64,000 bases of DNA, taken from contig NZ_CP109596.1 of assembly GCF_036327755.1 (NCBI RefSeq), positions 2,294,001 through 2,358,000 on the forward strand. Reading direction: 5' to 3'. This document shows, piece after piece, positions 14,644 through 22,507 of the stretch. The stretch's first letter is position 1; every line of letters begins with the position of its first letter. Made by a program: the position numbers and the translations under genes. The notes under the pieces were generated by a model. It did not search any database and was not told where the DNA came from. It worked only from the letters and a program-made list of their open reading frames with translations. Origin of the DNA: Nocardia sp. NBC_01503. Its GTDB lineage: Bacteria; Actinomycetota; Actinomycetes; Mycobacteriales; Mycobacteriaceae.

Positions 14644-15333
14644 TCAGCGCAGGTGACTGTCGAACCATTCGAAGATGCGGGTCTGGGCGTCGAGGGTGGC
14701 GGCATCATCGGATGCGCCCGGATCGAAGCCGGGGTGATCGGGGCGGTGGCGCAGGCCCGGATAGCTGACCACCAGGGTGGCGACATCGGCACGGGCGGCG
14801 GCGTCGCGCAGGCGGTCGACCTGCTCGGGTGGGGTGCGCGGATCGTCGGCGCCGAACAGACCCAGCCAGGGCGAGAGCAGTTCGGGGGCGGCGATGGCGA
14901 GCGCGATCGCCTCCGGGGTGAGCGGGGTGTCGATACCGGGGGCGGCGACGCTGACCGCCGCACCGATACGCCGGTTGGTGGCCACCAGGGCCGCGGCGGT
15001 GCCCGCCGAGTCGAAGCCGAGTACGCCGATGCAGTCCTGGAAGACGCCGTGACCGGTGAGCCAGTCGAAGCAGGCGTCGAAGTCTTCCACCAGGTCCGCG
15101 CCGAAAACCTGGTCCGGGACCACACCATTGGCCCGATGGAAGAGATCGGGTGCGACCACCGTCCAGCCGTCATCGGCCAGTGATCGCATGAGATCCAGCA
15201 ATGGATCGGTGAATTCGCGCGATTCGTGCAACACCACGATGCCGCCACGTGCATGACCGTCCGGTTCGATCACAGTGAGAGGAACCCTCGTCGTCTCATG
15301 CACAGGCGCTAGATCTCGGAAAATGCCCGCCAT
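14644..15333 (-). CDS. Dienelactone hydrolase-family protein
   Basis: A 229-residue alpha/beta-hydrolase-fold protein of the dienelactone hydrolase group: GGIVVLHESRE near residue 32 (oxyanion region), a nucleophile-elbow region GVLGFDSAG (about 115-123), the acid-containing GLFGADDPRTPP, and a histidine in PGLRHRPDHPGF. In characterised members the elbow is GFCxGG with a Cys nucleophile; here Asp occupies the Cys position with Ser next to it, so either the serine or the aspartate would have to act, or the protein is not a hydrolase. ATG 15333 is chosen; upstream in-frame starts lack family similarity. Substrate unknown. Confidence 0.85.
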   Translation of the reverse strand: MAGIFRDLAPVHETTRVPLTVIEPDGHARGGIVVLHESREFTDPLLDLMRSLADDGWTVVAPDLFHRANGVVPDQVFGADLVEDFDACFDWLTGHGVFQDCIGVLGFDSAGTAAALVATNRRIGAAVSVAAPGIDTPLTPEAIALAIAAPELLSPWLGLFGADDPRTPPEQVDRLRDAAARADVATLVVSYPGLRHRPDHPGFDPGASDDAATLDAQTRIFEWFDSHLR

Positions 15334-15511
15334 GCAGCCAGAGTAGTTGTGCAAGGTAACTTCGCGATTAATGTTTTCCCGAGGCCAGCGGCCCGTACAT
15401 TTTCCGGTACAAATGCCCTTACAGCTGCCGCGGTACCGGATTCGCCACCTTCGAGCATCCGGGATGACACCGGCGCGCGGCACCGCCGAGTCCGGGACAT
15501 AGGCTGGATGG

Positions 15512-16585
15512 GTGAGCGCGCACATTCGTCCGGATCTCGATGCCATTCCGGCCTACATCGCCGGCCGCAGCCACCCCGACCTGGTGAAGCTGGCCAGCAA
15601 TGAGACCACCTTTCCGCCCCTGCCCTCGGTGGCCAAGGCGATCGCCGAGGCCGCGGAGCTGGTGAACCGGTATCCGGACAATGCGGCGGTCGAATTGCGT
15701 ACGGCCATCGCGGAATTCCACGGGGTCGCGGTCGAGAATGTGGCGGCCGGATGCGGCAGTGTCGCCCTCTGCCAGGAGCTGGTGCAGATCACCTGCCTCG
15801 CCCCCACCGATGAGGTGGTGTTCGCGTGGCGCTCGTTCGAGGCGTACCCGATCGTCACCCAGGTGGCCGGGGCGCGAGCGGTGCGGGTGCCGCTCGATCA
15901 TGACTTCGCGCACGATCTGGATGCCCTCGCGGCGGCCATCACGCCGAATACGCGGGTGGTGTTCGTCTGCAACCCCAACAATCCGACCGGTACGGCACAT
16001 GGGGCGGCGGAGCTGATCCGCTTCGTGGATTCGGTGCCCGCGGATGTGCTCGTGGTGCTCGACGAGGCGTACTACGAATACATGCGGCTCGAAGATCAGC
16101 CCAATGGCGTGGAGATCGGCCGCACCCGGCCCAATGTGCTTGTGCTGCGCACCTTCTCGAAGGCGTACGGGCTGGCCGGATTGCGCGTCGGCTACGCCGT
16201 CGGCGATCCCGACGTCATCACCGCACTCATGAAGGTGCATATCCCGTTCAGCGTGAACCGGGTGGCGCAGGCGGCGGCCATCGCCTCGCTGGACGCTCGG
16301 CACGAGCTGCTCGAGCGCACCGATGCCGTTATCGCGGAACGTGATCGGATGCGGGACGCGTTGGTGGCGGCGGGCTACCGGGTCGCGGACAGCCAGGCGA
16401 ACTTCCTGTGGCTGCCGCTCGGGGACCGCAGCGCCGAATACGGTGTGGCCAGTGCCGAGGCCGGAGTTCTGGTGCGGCCCTACGGAGATGACGGTGTGCG
16501 CATCACCGCGGGCGATCCGCACGAGAACGATCTGTTCCTGAGCTTCGCCACCGATCCGAACACCGTCGCGCGATTCCTCGGATAG
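15512..16585 (+). CDS. pat: Aromatic/histidinol-phosphate aminotransferase
   Basis: A 357-residue fold-type I PLP enzyme of the HisC group. It shows VKLASNETTFPP at the N-terminus, the NPNNPTGT motif, the PLP-ring Asp/Tyr in DEAYYEY and the Schiff-base lysine in TFSKAYGLAGLRVGY. Position beside tRNA genes and the related mycobacterial order (hisC2, Rv3772, from memory) favour the aromatic-amino-acid variant Pat, which would complete phenylalanine/tyrosine synthesis after TyrA. Histidinol phosphate as substrate cannot be excluded. The start is GTG. A dispersed hairpin repeat follows the stop by two bases. Confidence 0.93.
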   Translation: MSAHIRPDLDAIPAYIAGRSHPDLVKLASNETTFPPLPSVAKAIAEAAELVNRYPDNAAVELRTAIAEFHGVAVENVAAGCGSVALCQELVQITCLAPTDEVVFAWRSFEAYPIVTQVAGARAVRVPLDHDFAHDLDALAAAITPNTRVVFVCNPNNPTGTAHGAAELIRFVDSVPADVLVVLDEAYYEYMRLEDQPNGVEIGRTRPNVLVLRTFSKAYGLAGLRVGYAVGDPDVITALMKVHIPFSVNRVAQAAAIASLDARHELLERTDAVIAERDRMRDALVAAGYRVADSQANFLWLPLGDRSAEYGVASAEAGVLVRPYGDDGVRITAGDPHENDLFLSFATDPNTVARFLG

Positions 16586-16587
16586 GG

Positions 16588-16626
16588 GTGGATCCCGGCC
16601 GAAAGAAAGCCGGGATGACGAAGGGG
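16588..16626. repeat. Dispersed hairpin repeat, copy B
   Basis: GTGGATCCCGGCC, then GAAAGAAA, then GCCGGGATGACG. Same element as at 8511, with a changed loop. It sits exactly between the convergent stops of pat and the esterase gene. Confidence 0.85.
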
Positions 16627-16627
16627 C

Positions 16628-17680
16628 TCAGCCGATTCCGAGGCCCGCGGAGATCGTGGGCCACGAGCGCGGCAACTCATCGGCCCAGTAGGGCCAGGAG
16701 TGGGTGCCGGTGAGGCGCAGGTCGACCACGGCCGGGATGCCCAACTGGGCGAGGCGGTCCGAGAGCTGGGTGGTGCACATATTCGCGCCCGCCTCGAGCG
16801 GTCCGCCGAACATGATCGACTGGCGGGCATCGGGATTGCCCGGGCCGTCGTGTTCGCCCGGGATACCGCTGCCCGAGGAGAGGTAGATGGTCTTGCCGCG
16901 CAGGGCCTCCGCGTGATTGACCACATCGTGTTCGGCCCACTGCGGATCGTCCGACGGACCGAACATATTGTCCGGATCGCCGCCGAAGGTGCCGACCACC
17001 GCGCGCGCCTGCGCCTGTCCGAAGTCCGAACTCATTGCGTAACAGCCGCTGTGGGCTCCCACGGCGCGATAGAGCTCCGGATGACGGACGGCCAGCATCA
17101 TGGCACCCTCGGCGCCCATTGATACGCCGGTGAGGCCGTTGACGCCGTTTCCGCCGAAGCGGGCATCCAGCAGTGGCGGCAGTTCGCGGGTGAGGAAGGT
17201 TTCCCAGCGGTTGGTGCCGAGCTTCGGATCGGCGTGCTGCCAGTCGGTGTAGTAGCTGGCGGGCCCGCCGAGGGTGAAGACCACATTCACGTTCTTATCG
17301 GCGAAGAAGCGCAGCGCGCCGCCTTTGACGGCCCAGTTGTTGGCATCGGCCGCGGCACTGCGGCCGTCGAGCATGTAGAGCGTGGGGCGGGGTGTGTCGT
17401 GTACGGCGGGCAGCAGTACCTGCACGTCGACGGTTCGCCCCATGGCGGGTGAGGCGATCGAGACCCGCAGCAGCCGGTCGCTCACATTCTCGATGTGCGC
17501 GATGGCGGCATGGGTGGGGTGCACCGGATCGACGGCGGGTGGGGACTCCTCGTTGGAGCCGGAATCGACGGGTGGCTCCGCGAGTGCTGGCGGCGGAGTC
17601 AGGAGCGCCGCACCCGCGAGCAGTGCGACGCTGGCGAAGGTGCCGAAGAGGCGACACCGCAGTGAACGGCGGCGATCCAC
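16628..17680 (-). CDS. Secreted esterase of the antigen-85/esterase-D-like family
   Basis: A 350-residue exported alpha/beta hydrolase. It has an arginine-rich start, a hydrophobic core (FGTFASVALLAGAALL, about residues 12-27) and an Ala-rich cleavage region ending LAEP. The hydrolase domain shows the oxyanion strand TLYMLDG, the nucleophile elbow GVSMGAEGA with the active Ser, and the late catalytic His in TGTHSWPYW. This is the PF00756 fold used by mycolyltransferases; the fibronectin-binding tryptophan motif of antigen 85 is not obvious. The GTG at 17680 has AGGA seven bases upstream. It could transfer mycolates or be a plain esterase. Confidence 0.85.
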   Translation of the reverse strand: MDRRRSLRCRLFGTFASVALLAGAALLTPPPALAEPPVDSGSNEESPPAVDPVHPTHAAIAHIENVSDRLLRVSIASPAMGRTVDVQVLLPAVHDTPRPTLYMLDGRSAAADANNWAVKGGALRFFADKNVNVVFTLGGPASYYTDWQHADPKLGTNRWETFLTRELPPLLDARFGGNGVNGLTGVSMGAEGAMMLAVRHPELYRAVGAHSGCYAMSSDFGQAQARAVVGTFGGDPDNMFGPSDDPQWAEHDVVNHAEALRGKTIYLSSGSGIPGEHDGPGNPDARQSIMFGGPLEAGANMCTTQLSDRLAQLGIPAVVDLRLTGTHSWPYWADELPRSWPTISAGLGIG

Positions 17681-17699
17681 AACACAATCCTGCCAGAGA

Positions 17700-18764
17700 T
17701 CACTCCGCGGCGAGATCACGCTCCCAGCGAGTCTCCATATCGGTGAGCCGCCACACACCGAGGGCCACCGCCCAGGTGAGTATGAAGAGTCCGACGATGA
17801 CGAAGCCGAGATCACCGAGGTCGAGATTGCCGATCCAGGCCACGAAACCCGTTGTGATGTCCAGTCGTTCGACGAAGATGGCGATGATCTCCTGAACGCC
17901 GATCAGCAGTGCGACCGCCACCGACAGGCCGGTGATCACCAGGTTGTAGTAGATCTTGCGCACCGGTCGCGCGAACGCCCAGTCGTAGGCGTAGCTCATG
18001 AAAGACCCGTCGAGCGAGTCGAATAGCGTCATCCCGGCCGAGAACAGCAGGGGCAGAACGAGAATCGTGTACCAGGGCAGTCCGGTGGCGGCCGCGCCGC
18101 CCGCGATGACCAGCAGCCCGACCTCGGTGACAGTATCGAAACCGAGTCCGAACAGCAGGCCGACCGGGTACATCTGCCACGGTTTGCGCACCATCCGCAC
18201 CATCGGACCGAGTACCCGGTTGAGTGCGCCGCGGTGCTCGAGCTCATATTCGAGCCGGGCCTCGTCGAGGTCGCCGCCGCGCATGCGCCGGTACACCCTC
18301 CAAATCCCGAACAGCGACGCCAGATTCAGCAGGCCGATGGCGATGAGGAAGGTGCCGGAGATGCCGGTGCCCCACAGGCTCGTCCACCTGTGCAGCGATG
18401 AGCCCTCGTCCTCGAGCGGGCCGGCCAGCGCGCGCACACCCAGCGCCAGCAGGGTCACCATGAGGAAGACGATGCTGGAATGTCCGAGGGCGAACCAGAA
18501 TCCGACGGTGTGCGTCTTGGCGCGGCCGTTCTCGGCGACGAGTTTGCGGGTGGTGTTGTCGATGGCGGCGATATGGTCGGCGTCGAAGGCGTGCCGCATG
18601 CCGAGGGTGTAGGCGGTGACGCCGAGTCCGACGCCGAAGACCGCGCCCTGCACCATGTGATGACCGGGTACCACGAACAGCAGCAGGATGCCCCAGCCCA
18701 GCACATGCAGCGCCAGGACCGTGAGTGCCATTCCGATCCAACCGCGCACGAACCACACCCTCAC
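17700..18764 (-). CDS. Nickel/cobalt transporter (NiCoT family)
   Basis: A polytopic permease of about 354 residues with some eight membrane helices. The NiCoT signature RHAFDADHIAAIDNTTRKL in the second helix binds the metal; LGHSSIVF, LGFDTVTEVGLL and LFSAGMTLFDSLDGSFM are the other conserved blocks. The start is one of the clustered GTG codons near 18764, 18758 or 18749; ATG 18722 would remove the first cytoplasmic residues. No NikR or urease/hydrogenase genes are in the window, and the choice of Ni or Co cannot be made. The same-strand esterase gene begins 19 bp after its stop. Confidence 0.9.
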   Translation of the reverse strand: MRVWFVRGWIGMALTVLALHVLGWGILLLFVVPGHHMVQGAVFGVGLGVTAYTLGMRHAFDADHIAAIDNTTRKLVAENGRAKTHTVGFWFALGHSSIVFLMVTLLALGVRALAGPLEDEGSSLHRWTSLWGTGISGTFLIAIGLLNLASLFGIWRVYRRMRGGDLDEARLEYELEHRGALNRVLGPMVRMVRKPWQMYPVGLLFGLGFDTVTEVGLLVIAGGAAATGLPWYTILVLPLLFSAGMTLFDSLDGSFMSYAYDWAFARPVRKIYYNLVITGLSVAVALLIGVQEIIAIFVERLDITTGFVAWIGNLDLGDLGFVIVGLFILTWAVALGVWRLTDMETRWERDLAAE

Positions 18765-18799
18765 CGCTACAGCGCGATCGAACGCCGTGTCGACACGAG

Positions 18800-18829
18800 G
18801 TGGGCATGGGCTCGAAAGCCCATGCCCAC
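18800..18829. terminator. Hairpin downstream of tRNA-Ser(TGA)
   Basis: Perfect 12-bp stem GTGGGCATGGGC (18800-18811) and GCCCATGCCCAC (18818-18829), loop TCGAAA. It lies just after the 3' end of the minus-strand tRNA. There is no T-tract, so termination would be of the stem-only type. Confidence 0.6.
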
Positions 18830-18843
18830 CCACGTGATTGCAG

Positions 18844-18928
18844 CGGAAGCGGAGGGATTTGAACCCCCGGTCGCTCTCACGACGTCCGCTTTCAAGGCGG
18901 ATGCATTCGGCCGCTCTGCCACGCTTCC
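18844..18928 (-). tRNA. tRNA-Ser(TGA)
   Basis: An 85-nt minus-strand cloverleaf: acceptor GGAAGCG/CGCTTCC, long variable arm, T-loop TTCAAAT, anticodon TGA in loop CTTGAAA. With 6355 and 14434 it is the third serine tRNA in 13 kb. Confidence 0.95.
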
Positions 18929-18952
18929 AGCCCCGTGATGTTAGCAGTCGGT

Positions 18953-19475
18953 GTTTAATTGCCCTCCGCTTCGCTCCGGGCGGGTTCGCGGCCCCGAAGT
19001 CCCGGTTCTTCCCTCCCTCCGCTCCCCCGCTTCGCTCCTCCGCTCCACTCAGTCCAGAACCGGGACGGCCGCGAACCTTTGCGGTGATGCGCGAGGGTGT
19101 TCGGCGTTTGACTGCCCTCCGCTCCGCTGCGGGCGGGTGCTGTATTTTCTGCCCTCCGCTTCGCTGCGGGCGGGGCCCGCGGCCCCGAAGTCCCGATTCT
19201 TCCCTCCCTCCGCTCCCCCGCTTCGCTCCTCCGCTCCACTCAGTCCAGAACCGGGACGGCCGCGAACCTTTGCGGTGATGCGCGAGGGTGTTCGGCGTTT
19301 GACTGCCCTCCGCTCCGCTGCGGGCGGGTGCTGTATTTTCTGCCCTCCGCTTCGCTGCGGGCGGGGCCCGCGGCCCCGAAGTCCCGGTTCTTCCCTCCCT
19401 CCGCTCCTCCGCTGCGCTCCCCCGCCTCCACTCAGTCCAGAACCGGGACGGCCGCGAACCTTTGCGGTGATGCTG
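18953..19475. repeat. Palindromic repeat element, locus 2, three tandem copies
   Basis: Three tandem copies with a period of about 191-192 bp (the segment CCGGGACGGC starts at 19060, 19251 and 19443). The first copy has arms TTCGCGGCC (18985) and CCCGGTTCT (19001) pairing with AGAACCGGG (19056) and GGCCGCGAA (19067). The middle is TTCCCTCCCTCCGCTCC as at locus 1. The open frames through it are low-complexity and not genes. Apart from the tRNA, the region 18765-19484 contains nothing else I can support. Confidence 0.85.
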
Positions 19476-19484
19476 GGCTGGCAA

Positions 19485-19979
19485 TCAGTCGGCGCGGTGA
19501 TCCCCGGCCAGGTTGATCAGCTCCATGGCGGCGGCCAGGGCGGTGAGTTGCTGTGGGGTGAGCAGGTCGATGAAGTAGCGGCGGACGGCGGCGACGTGGC
19601 CGGGGGCGGCCAGGCGCAGGCGGCGCAGGCCCTCATCGGTGAGCTTGGCGATGACGCCGCGGCCGTCGTCCTCGGAGGGCATGCGGCGGACCATGCGCTG
19701 GGTCTCCAGGCGGCGGATCTGATGGGTGAGGCGGCTGCGCGAGGAGAGTACGCCGTCGGCCAGATCACTCATGCGTAGTGCGTGACCGGGAGCCTCGGAG
19801 AGCAGGACCAGAATGCGGTAGTCGGCGAAGGAGAGTTGGCTGTCGCGCTGCAATTGCCGATTGAGGTCGGCTACGAGCCGCTGGCCGCCATCCATATAGG
19901 CCCGCCAAGCGCGCTGCTGTTCCGGAGTGAGCCATCTCGGTTCGGCCGCGATACCGCGACCGCCGGGTTCGGGAGCCAC
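19485..19979 (-). CDS. MarR-family transcriptional regulator
   Basis: A 164-residue MarR protein with helices flanking a winged helix: LSFADYRILVLLSEAPGHAL (dimer/H2), recognition region DLADGVLSSRSRLTHQIRRL (about residues 72-91) and the wing RMPSEDDGRGVIAKLTDEG. The start is ATG 19979 on the minus strand; another is possible a few codons in. It ends at the edge of the tandem palindromic repeat and lies about 40 bp downstream of the lactate-oxidase-family gene on the same strand. Ligand and targets unknown. Confidence 0.9.
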   Translation of the reverse strand: MAPEPGGRGIAAEPRWLTPEQQRAWRAYMDGGQRLVADLNRQLQRDSQLSFADYRILVLLSEAPGHALRMSDLADGVLSSRSRLTHQIRRLETQRMVRRMPSEDDGRGVIAKLTDEGLRRLRLAAPGHVAAVRRYFIDLLTPQQLTALAAAMELINLAGDHRAD

Positions 19980-20020
19980 GCGCTGAGTTTATCCGCCCGC
20001 GGGCCGCTCCGCTCCCGGAG

Positions 20021-21196
20021 TCAGCGGAACGAGCTGATCATGGTGCGGCTCAGGTCTTCCAGGCTGGTGCAGCCCGAAAGGCCCATGGCCGCATCGAAAT
20101 CCGCCAGCAGCGTGCGCAGGGCGTGGCGGACGCCGTCGCGGCCCGCGATACCGAGACCGTAGGCCCACGGGCGGCCGTAGAGGACGGCCTTCGCACCGAG
20201 CGAGAGCGCGATCATCACATCGGCACCGGAGCGGATACCGGAGTCGAACAGGACATCGGCGCGATCGCCGACGGTGGCGACGATCGTGGGCAGGGCGTCC
20301 AGGGCGGCGATGGAGCCGTCCACCTGGCGGCCGCCGTGATTGCTGACGATCACCGCGTCCGCGCCCGCGTCCACGCATTGGCGGGCATCGTCGGGGTGCA
20401 CCACACCCTTCACCGCGATGGGCAGGGTGGTCCAGTCCCGGAGTTTGGCGATATCGGCAGGGCGCAGGCCGTGATTGCCGAACAGGCCGAGCCAGGTGAG
20501 GATGGCCGCGCGCATGGCCTCCTCGCTCTCCTCCGGCGGCGCCGCGAGTTTGGCGCGGAAGACCGGATCGGAGAGGTAGTTGGCAATACCCTGGCCCGCC
20601 AGGAACGGCAGGTGCCCGAGCGTCAGATCGCGGGGCCGCCAGCCCAGGGCCGGGGTGTCCACGGTGACGACAATGGCTCGGGCTCCGGCCTTTTCGGCGC
20701 GTTCGACGAAGGAGCGGGCCAGTTCGGGATCGTTGGGCCAGTACAGCTGATACCACCAGTCACCGGCGAGCTCGCCCGCCTCCTCGATGGTGGAGGAGGC
20801 GGCGGTGGAGAGCACCATGCCGATGCCGAGTTCGCGGGTGACCTCCGCGACCACGGTCTCGCCGCGCTCGTGCAGCAGGCCGAGCACCCCGATGGGTGCG
20901 GTGAGAATCGGTGCGGCCAAATGGGTTCCGAGTACCTCGACCGAGAGATCGCGCGCGCCCGGGCCGCTGGTGCCGCGCAGCACGCGCGGCATGAGCCGGT
21001 ACTTCTCGAAGGCGTGCAGATTGTTCGCCGCGGTGCGTTCGGCGGAGGCGCTGCCCGCCACGTACGCGAAGGCCGCCGGTTCCAGTACTTCCCGAGCTCG
21101 CTCCTCCAGTCCGGCCGCCGTCATGGGCAGGGCGGGGACGATACCGGCGAGTCCGGAGAGATAGATCTCGTTCTGGAAATCGACGAAACTGCTCAT
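20021..21196 (-). CDS. FMN-dependent alpha-hydroxy-acid oxidizing protein (lactate 2-monooxygenase-like)
   Basis: A 391-residue TIM-barrel flavoenzyme. It carries the FMN and substrate motifs of the family: TAPIGVLGLLH, VTVDTPALGWRPRDL, the FMN lysine in PIAVKGVV, the catalytic SNHGGRQVDG (His base, Arg substrate anchor) and FDSGIRSGADVM. The size and the aligned PRDLTLGHLPF segment resemble mycobacterial L-lactate 2-monooxygenase, which makes acetate and CO2. A simple lactate oxidase or dehydrogenase activity is possible. It diverges from a small membrane peptide gene only through distance; same-strand neighbours are the MarR gene (19485) and the peptide (21286). Confidence 0.88.
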   Translation of the reverse strand: MSSFVDFQNEIYLSGLAGIVPALPMTAAGLEERAREVLEPAAFAYVAGSASAERTAANNLHAFEKYRLMPRVLRGTSGPGARDLSVEVLGTHLAAPILTAPIGVLGLLHERGETVVAEVTRELGIGMVLSTAASSTIEEAGELAGDWWYQLYWPNDPELARSFVERAEKAGARAIVVTVDTPALGWRPRDLTLGHLPFLAGQGIANYLSDPVFRAKLAAPPEESEEAMRAAILTWLGLFGNHGLRPADIAKLRDWTTLPIAVKGVVHPDDARQCVDAGADAVIVSNHGGRQVDGSIAALDALPTIVATVGDRADVLFDSGIRSGADVMIALSLGAKAVLYGRPWAYGLGIAGRDGVRHALRTLLADFDAAMGLSGCTSLEDLSRTMISSFR

Positions 21197-21285
21197 TCGC
21201 CAAACGCTAGTACCAACATCGGTGGTCCGGGGGGTGTCGGAAATTCTTTCCTGGAGCGTAACTTCCGGAAACGTTCCGGCTGGAA

Positions 21286-21402
21286 TCAGCGGCGGCTACG
21301 CACGCGCACCAGGGCACGCGGGGATTCGGCGGCGACGAAGCCGGAAATGGCCATTGCGGTCAGGATCGTGAGTGCGCCGAGAGCGGTTACGAAGCCGAGC
21401 AT
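21286..21402 (-). CDS. Small single-span membrane protein
   Basis: A 38-codon ORF with an excellent ribosome binding site (AAAGGGAGA four bases from the ATG). The product begins MLGFVTALGALTILTAMAIS, one membrane helix, and ends in a basic tail RALVRVRSRR, predicting an N-out, C-in topology. It is the first gene of the strand, 89 bp upstream of the flavoenzyme. I do not recognise a family; similar basic-tailed one-helix peptides are common in actinomycetes. Confidence 0.65.
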   Translation of the reverse strand: MLGFVTALGALTILTAMAISGFVAAESPRALVRVRSRR

Positions 21403-21520
21403 GGATTCTCCCTTTCGGATGTGGTCACACAACAATGACCGCCGAAGCTGACAGGATGCTGTGTCCACCCCGAGCCTGGCCTGACAGTAATCGGTGATCC
21501 CCCGCCGTAGGCTCGCTTTC

Positions 21521-22507
21521 ATGTATGCGGTGACACTCGACGGTTTCGGTGAGCCAGAGGTCATGAAATGGGCGCAGGTACCCGATCTGCCCGCGCCCGG
21601 ACCCGGTGAAGTGGTGATCGAGGTGGCGGCCGCGGGGGTGAACCGCGCGGATCTGCTGCAACGCCAAGGGTTCTATCCCCCGCCGCCCGGAGCGAGCGAG
21701 ACGCTGGGCCTGGAGTGCTCCGGGGTGATCGCGGCGATCGGGCCGGGCGTGCGCGATTGGCATATCGGTGACAAGGTGTGCGCGCTGCTCTCCGGCGGCG
21801 GTTATGCCGAGCGGGTACTGGTTCCCGAAACGCAGGTGCTGCCCGTTCCCCAACATCTGGATGTGGCTGCGGCAGCGGCGCTTCCGGAGGTGGCCGCCAC
21901 CGTCTGGTCGAATCTGGTGATGACGGCGGGCCTGCACAGCGGCCATTTGCTCTTGATTCACGGCGGTGGCAGCGGTATCGGCACGCATGCCATTCAGGTG
22001 GCGCGGGCGCTGGGTGCGCGGGTGGCGGTCACAGCGGGTTCGGCCGAGAAATTGGAGCGCTGCCGGGAACTCGGTGCGACGGTGCTGATCAATTACCGCG
22101 AGCACGATTTCGTGACCGTTCTGCACAGCGAATATCCCGGTGCGGACATCATTCTCGACAATATGGGCGCCGCCTACCTGGAGCGGAATGTGCAGGCGCT
22201 CGCCGAGGACGGGCACCTGGTGATCATCGGTATGCAGGGCGGTGTGCGGGCCGAGTTGAATATCGCCGCGCTGCTGGGCAAGCGCGGATCCATTCACGCC
22301 ACCAATCTGCGGCGGCGCCCCGAGCACGGTAAGGGATCCAAGGCGGAGATCATCACCGAACTGCGCCGCCATGTGTGGCCGCTGATCTCCGACGGGACCA
22401 TCGTGCCGGTGGTCTCGGCCGAGCTGCCGATAACCGATGTGGCACAGGCACATCGACTGTTGGACGGACCGGACACCGTCGGAAAGGTGCTCCTGCGGAT
22501 CGACTAG
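21521..22507 (+). CDS. NAD(P)H-quinone oxidoreductase (zeta-crystallin/PIG3-like)
   Basis: A 328-residue medium-chain reductase without zinc ligands. The N-terminal GroES-like domain has VAAAGVNRADLLQRQG and YPPPPG; the Rossmann domain has the NADP loop HGGGSGIGTHAIQ (about residues 147-159). PIG3-type quinone oxidoreductases share this PPPPG...LGLE.SG pattern. The gene order next to the class-V aminotransferase gene matches Rv3777-Rv3778c in mycobacteria (from memory). ATG 21521 is the obvious start. Its stop overlaps the stop of the convergent gene by four bases. Confidence 0.92.
   Translation: MYAVTLDGFGEPEVMKWAQVPDLPAPGPGEVVIEVAAAGVNRADLLQRQGFYPPPPGASETLGLECSGVIAAIGPGVRDWHIGDKVCALLSGGGYAERVLVPETQVLPVPQHLDVAAAAALPEVAATVWSNLVMTAGLHSGHLLLIHGGGSGIGTHAIQVARALGARVAVTAGSAEKLERCRELGATVLINYREHDFVTVLHSEYPGADIILDNMGAAYLERNVQALAEDGHLVIIGMQGGVRAELNIAALLGKRGSIHATNLRRRPEHGKGSKAEIITELRRHVWPLISDGTIVPVVSAELPITDVAQAHRLLDGPDTVGKVLLRID

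Noticed and set aside
18953..19475. CRISPR array
   Set aside because: The repeat units are about 191 bp and contiguous with conserved interiors, without short repeats separated by unique spacers; no cas genes are seen in the window.
18951..19778. Open frames in the tandem repeat giving repetitive Ser/Pro/Arg or Gly/Arg-rich proteins
   Set aside because: They are translations of the palindromic repeat, similar at all three loci, with no ribosome binding sites; the repeat itself explains them.
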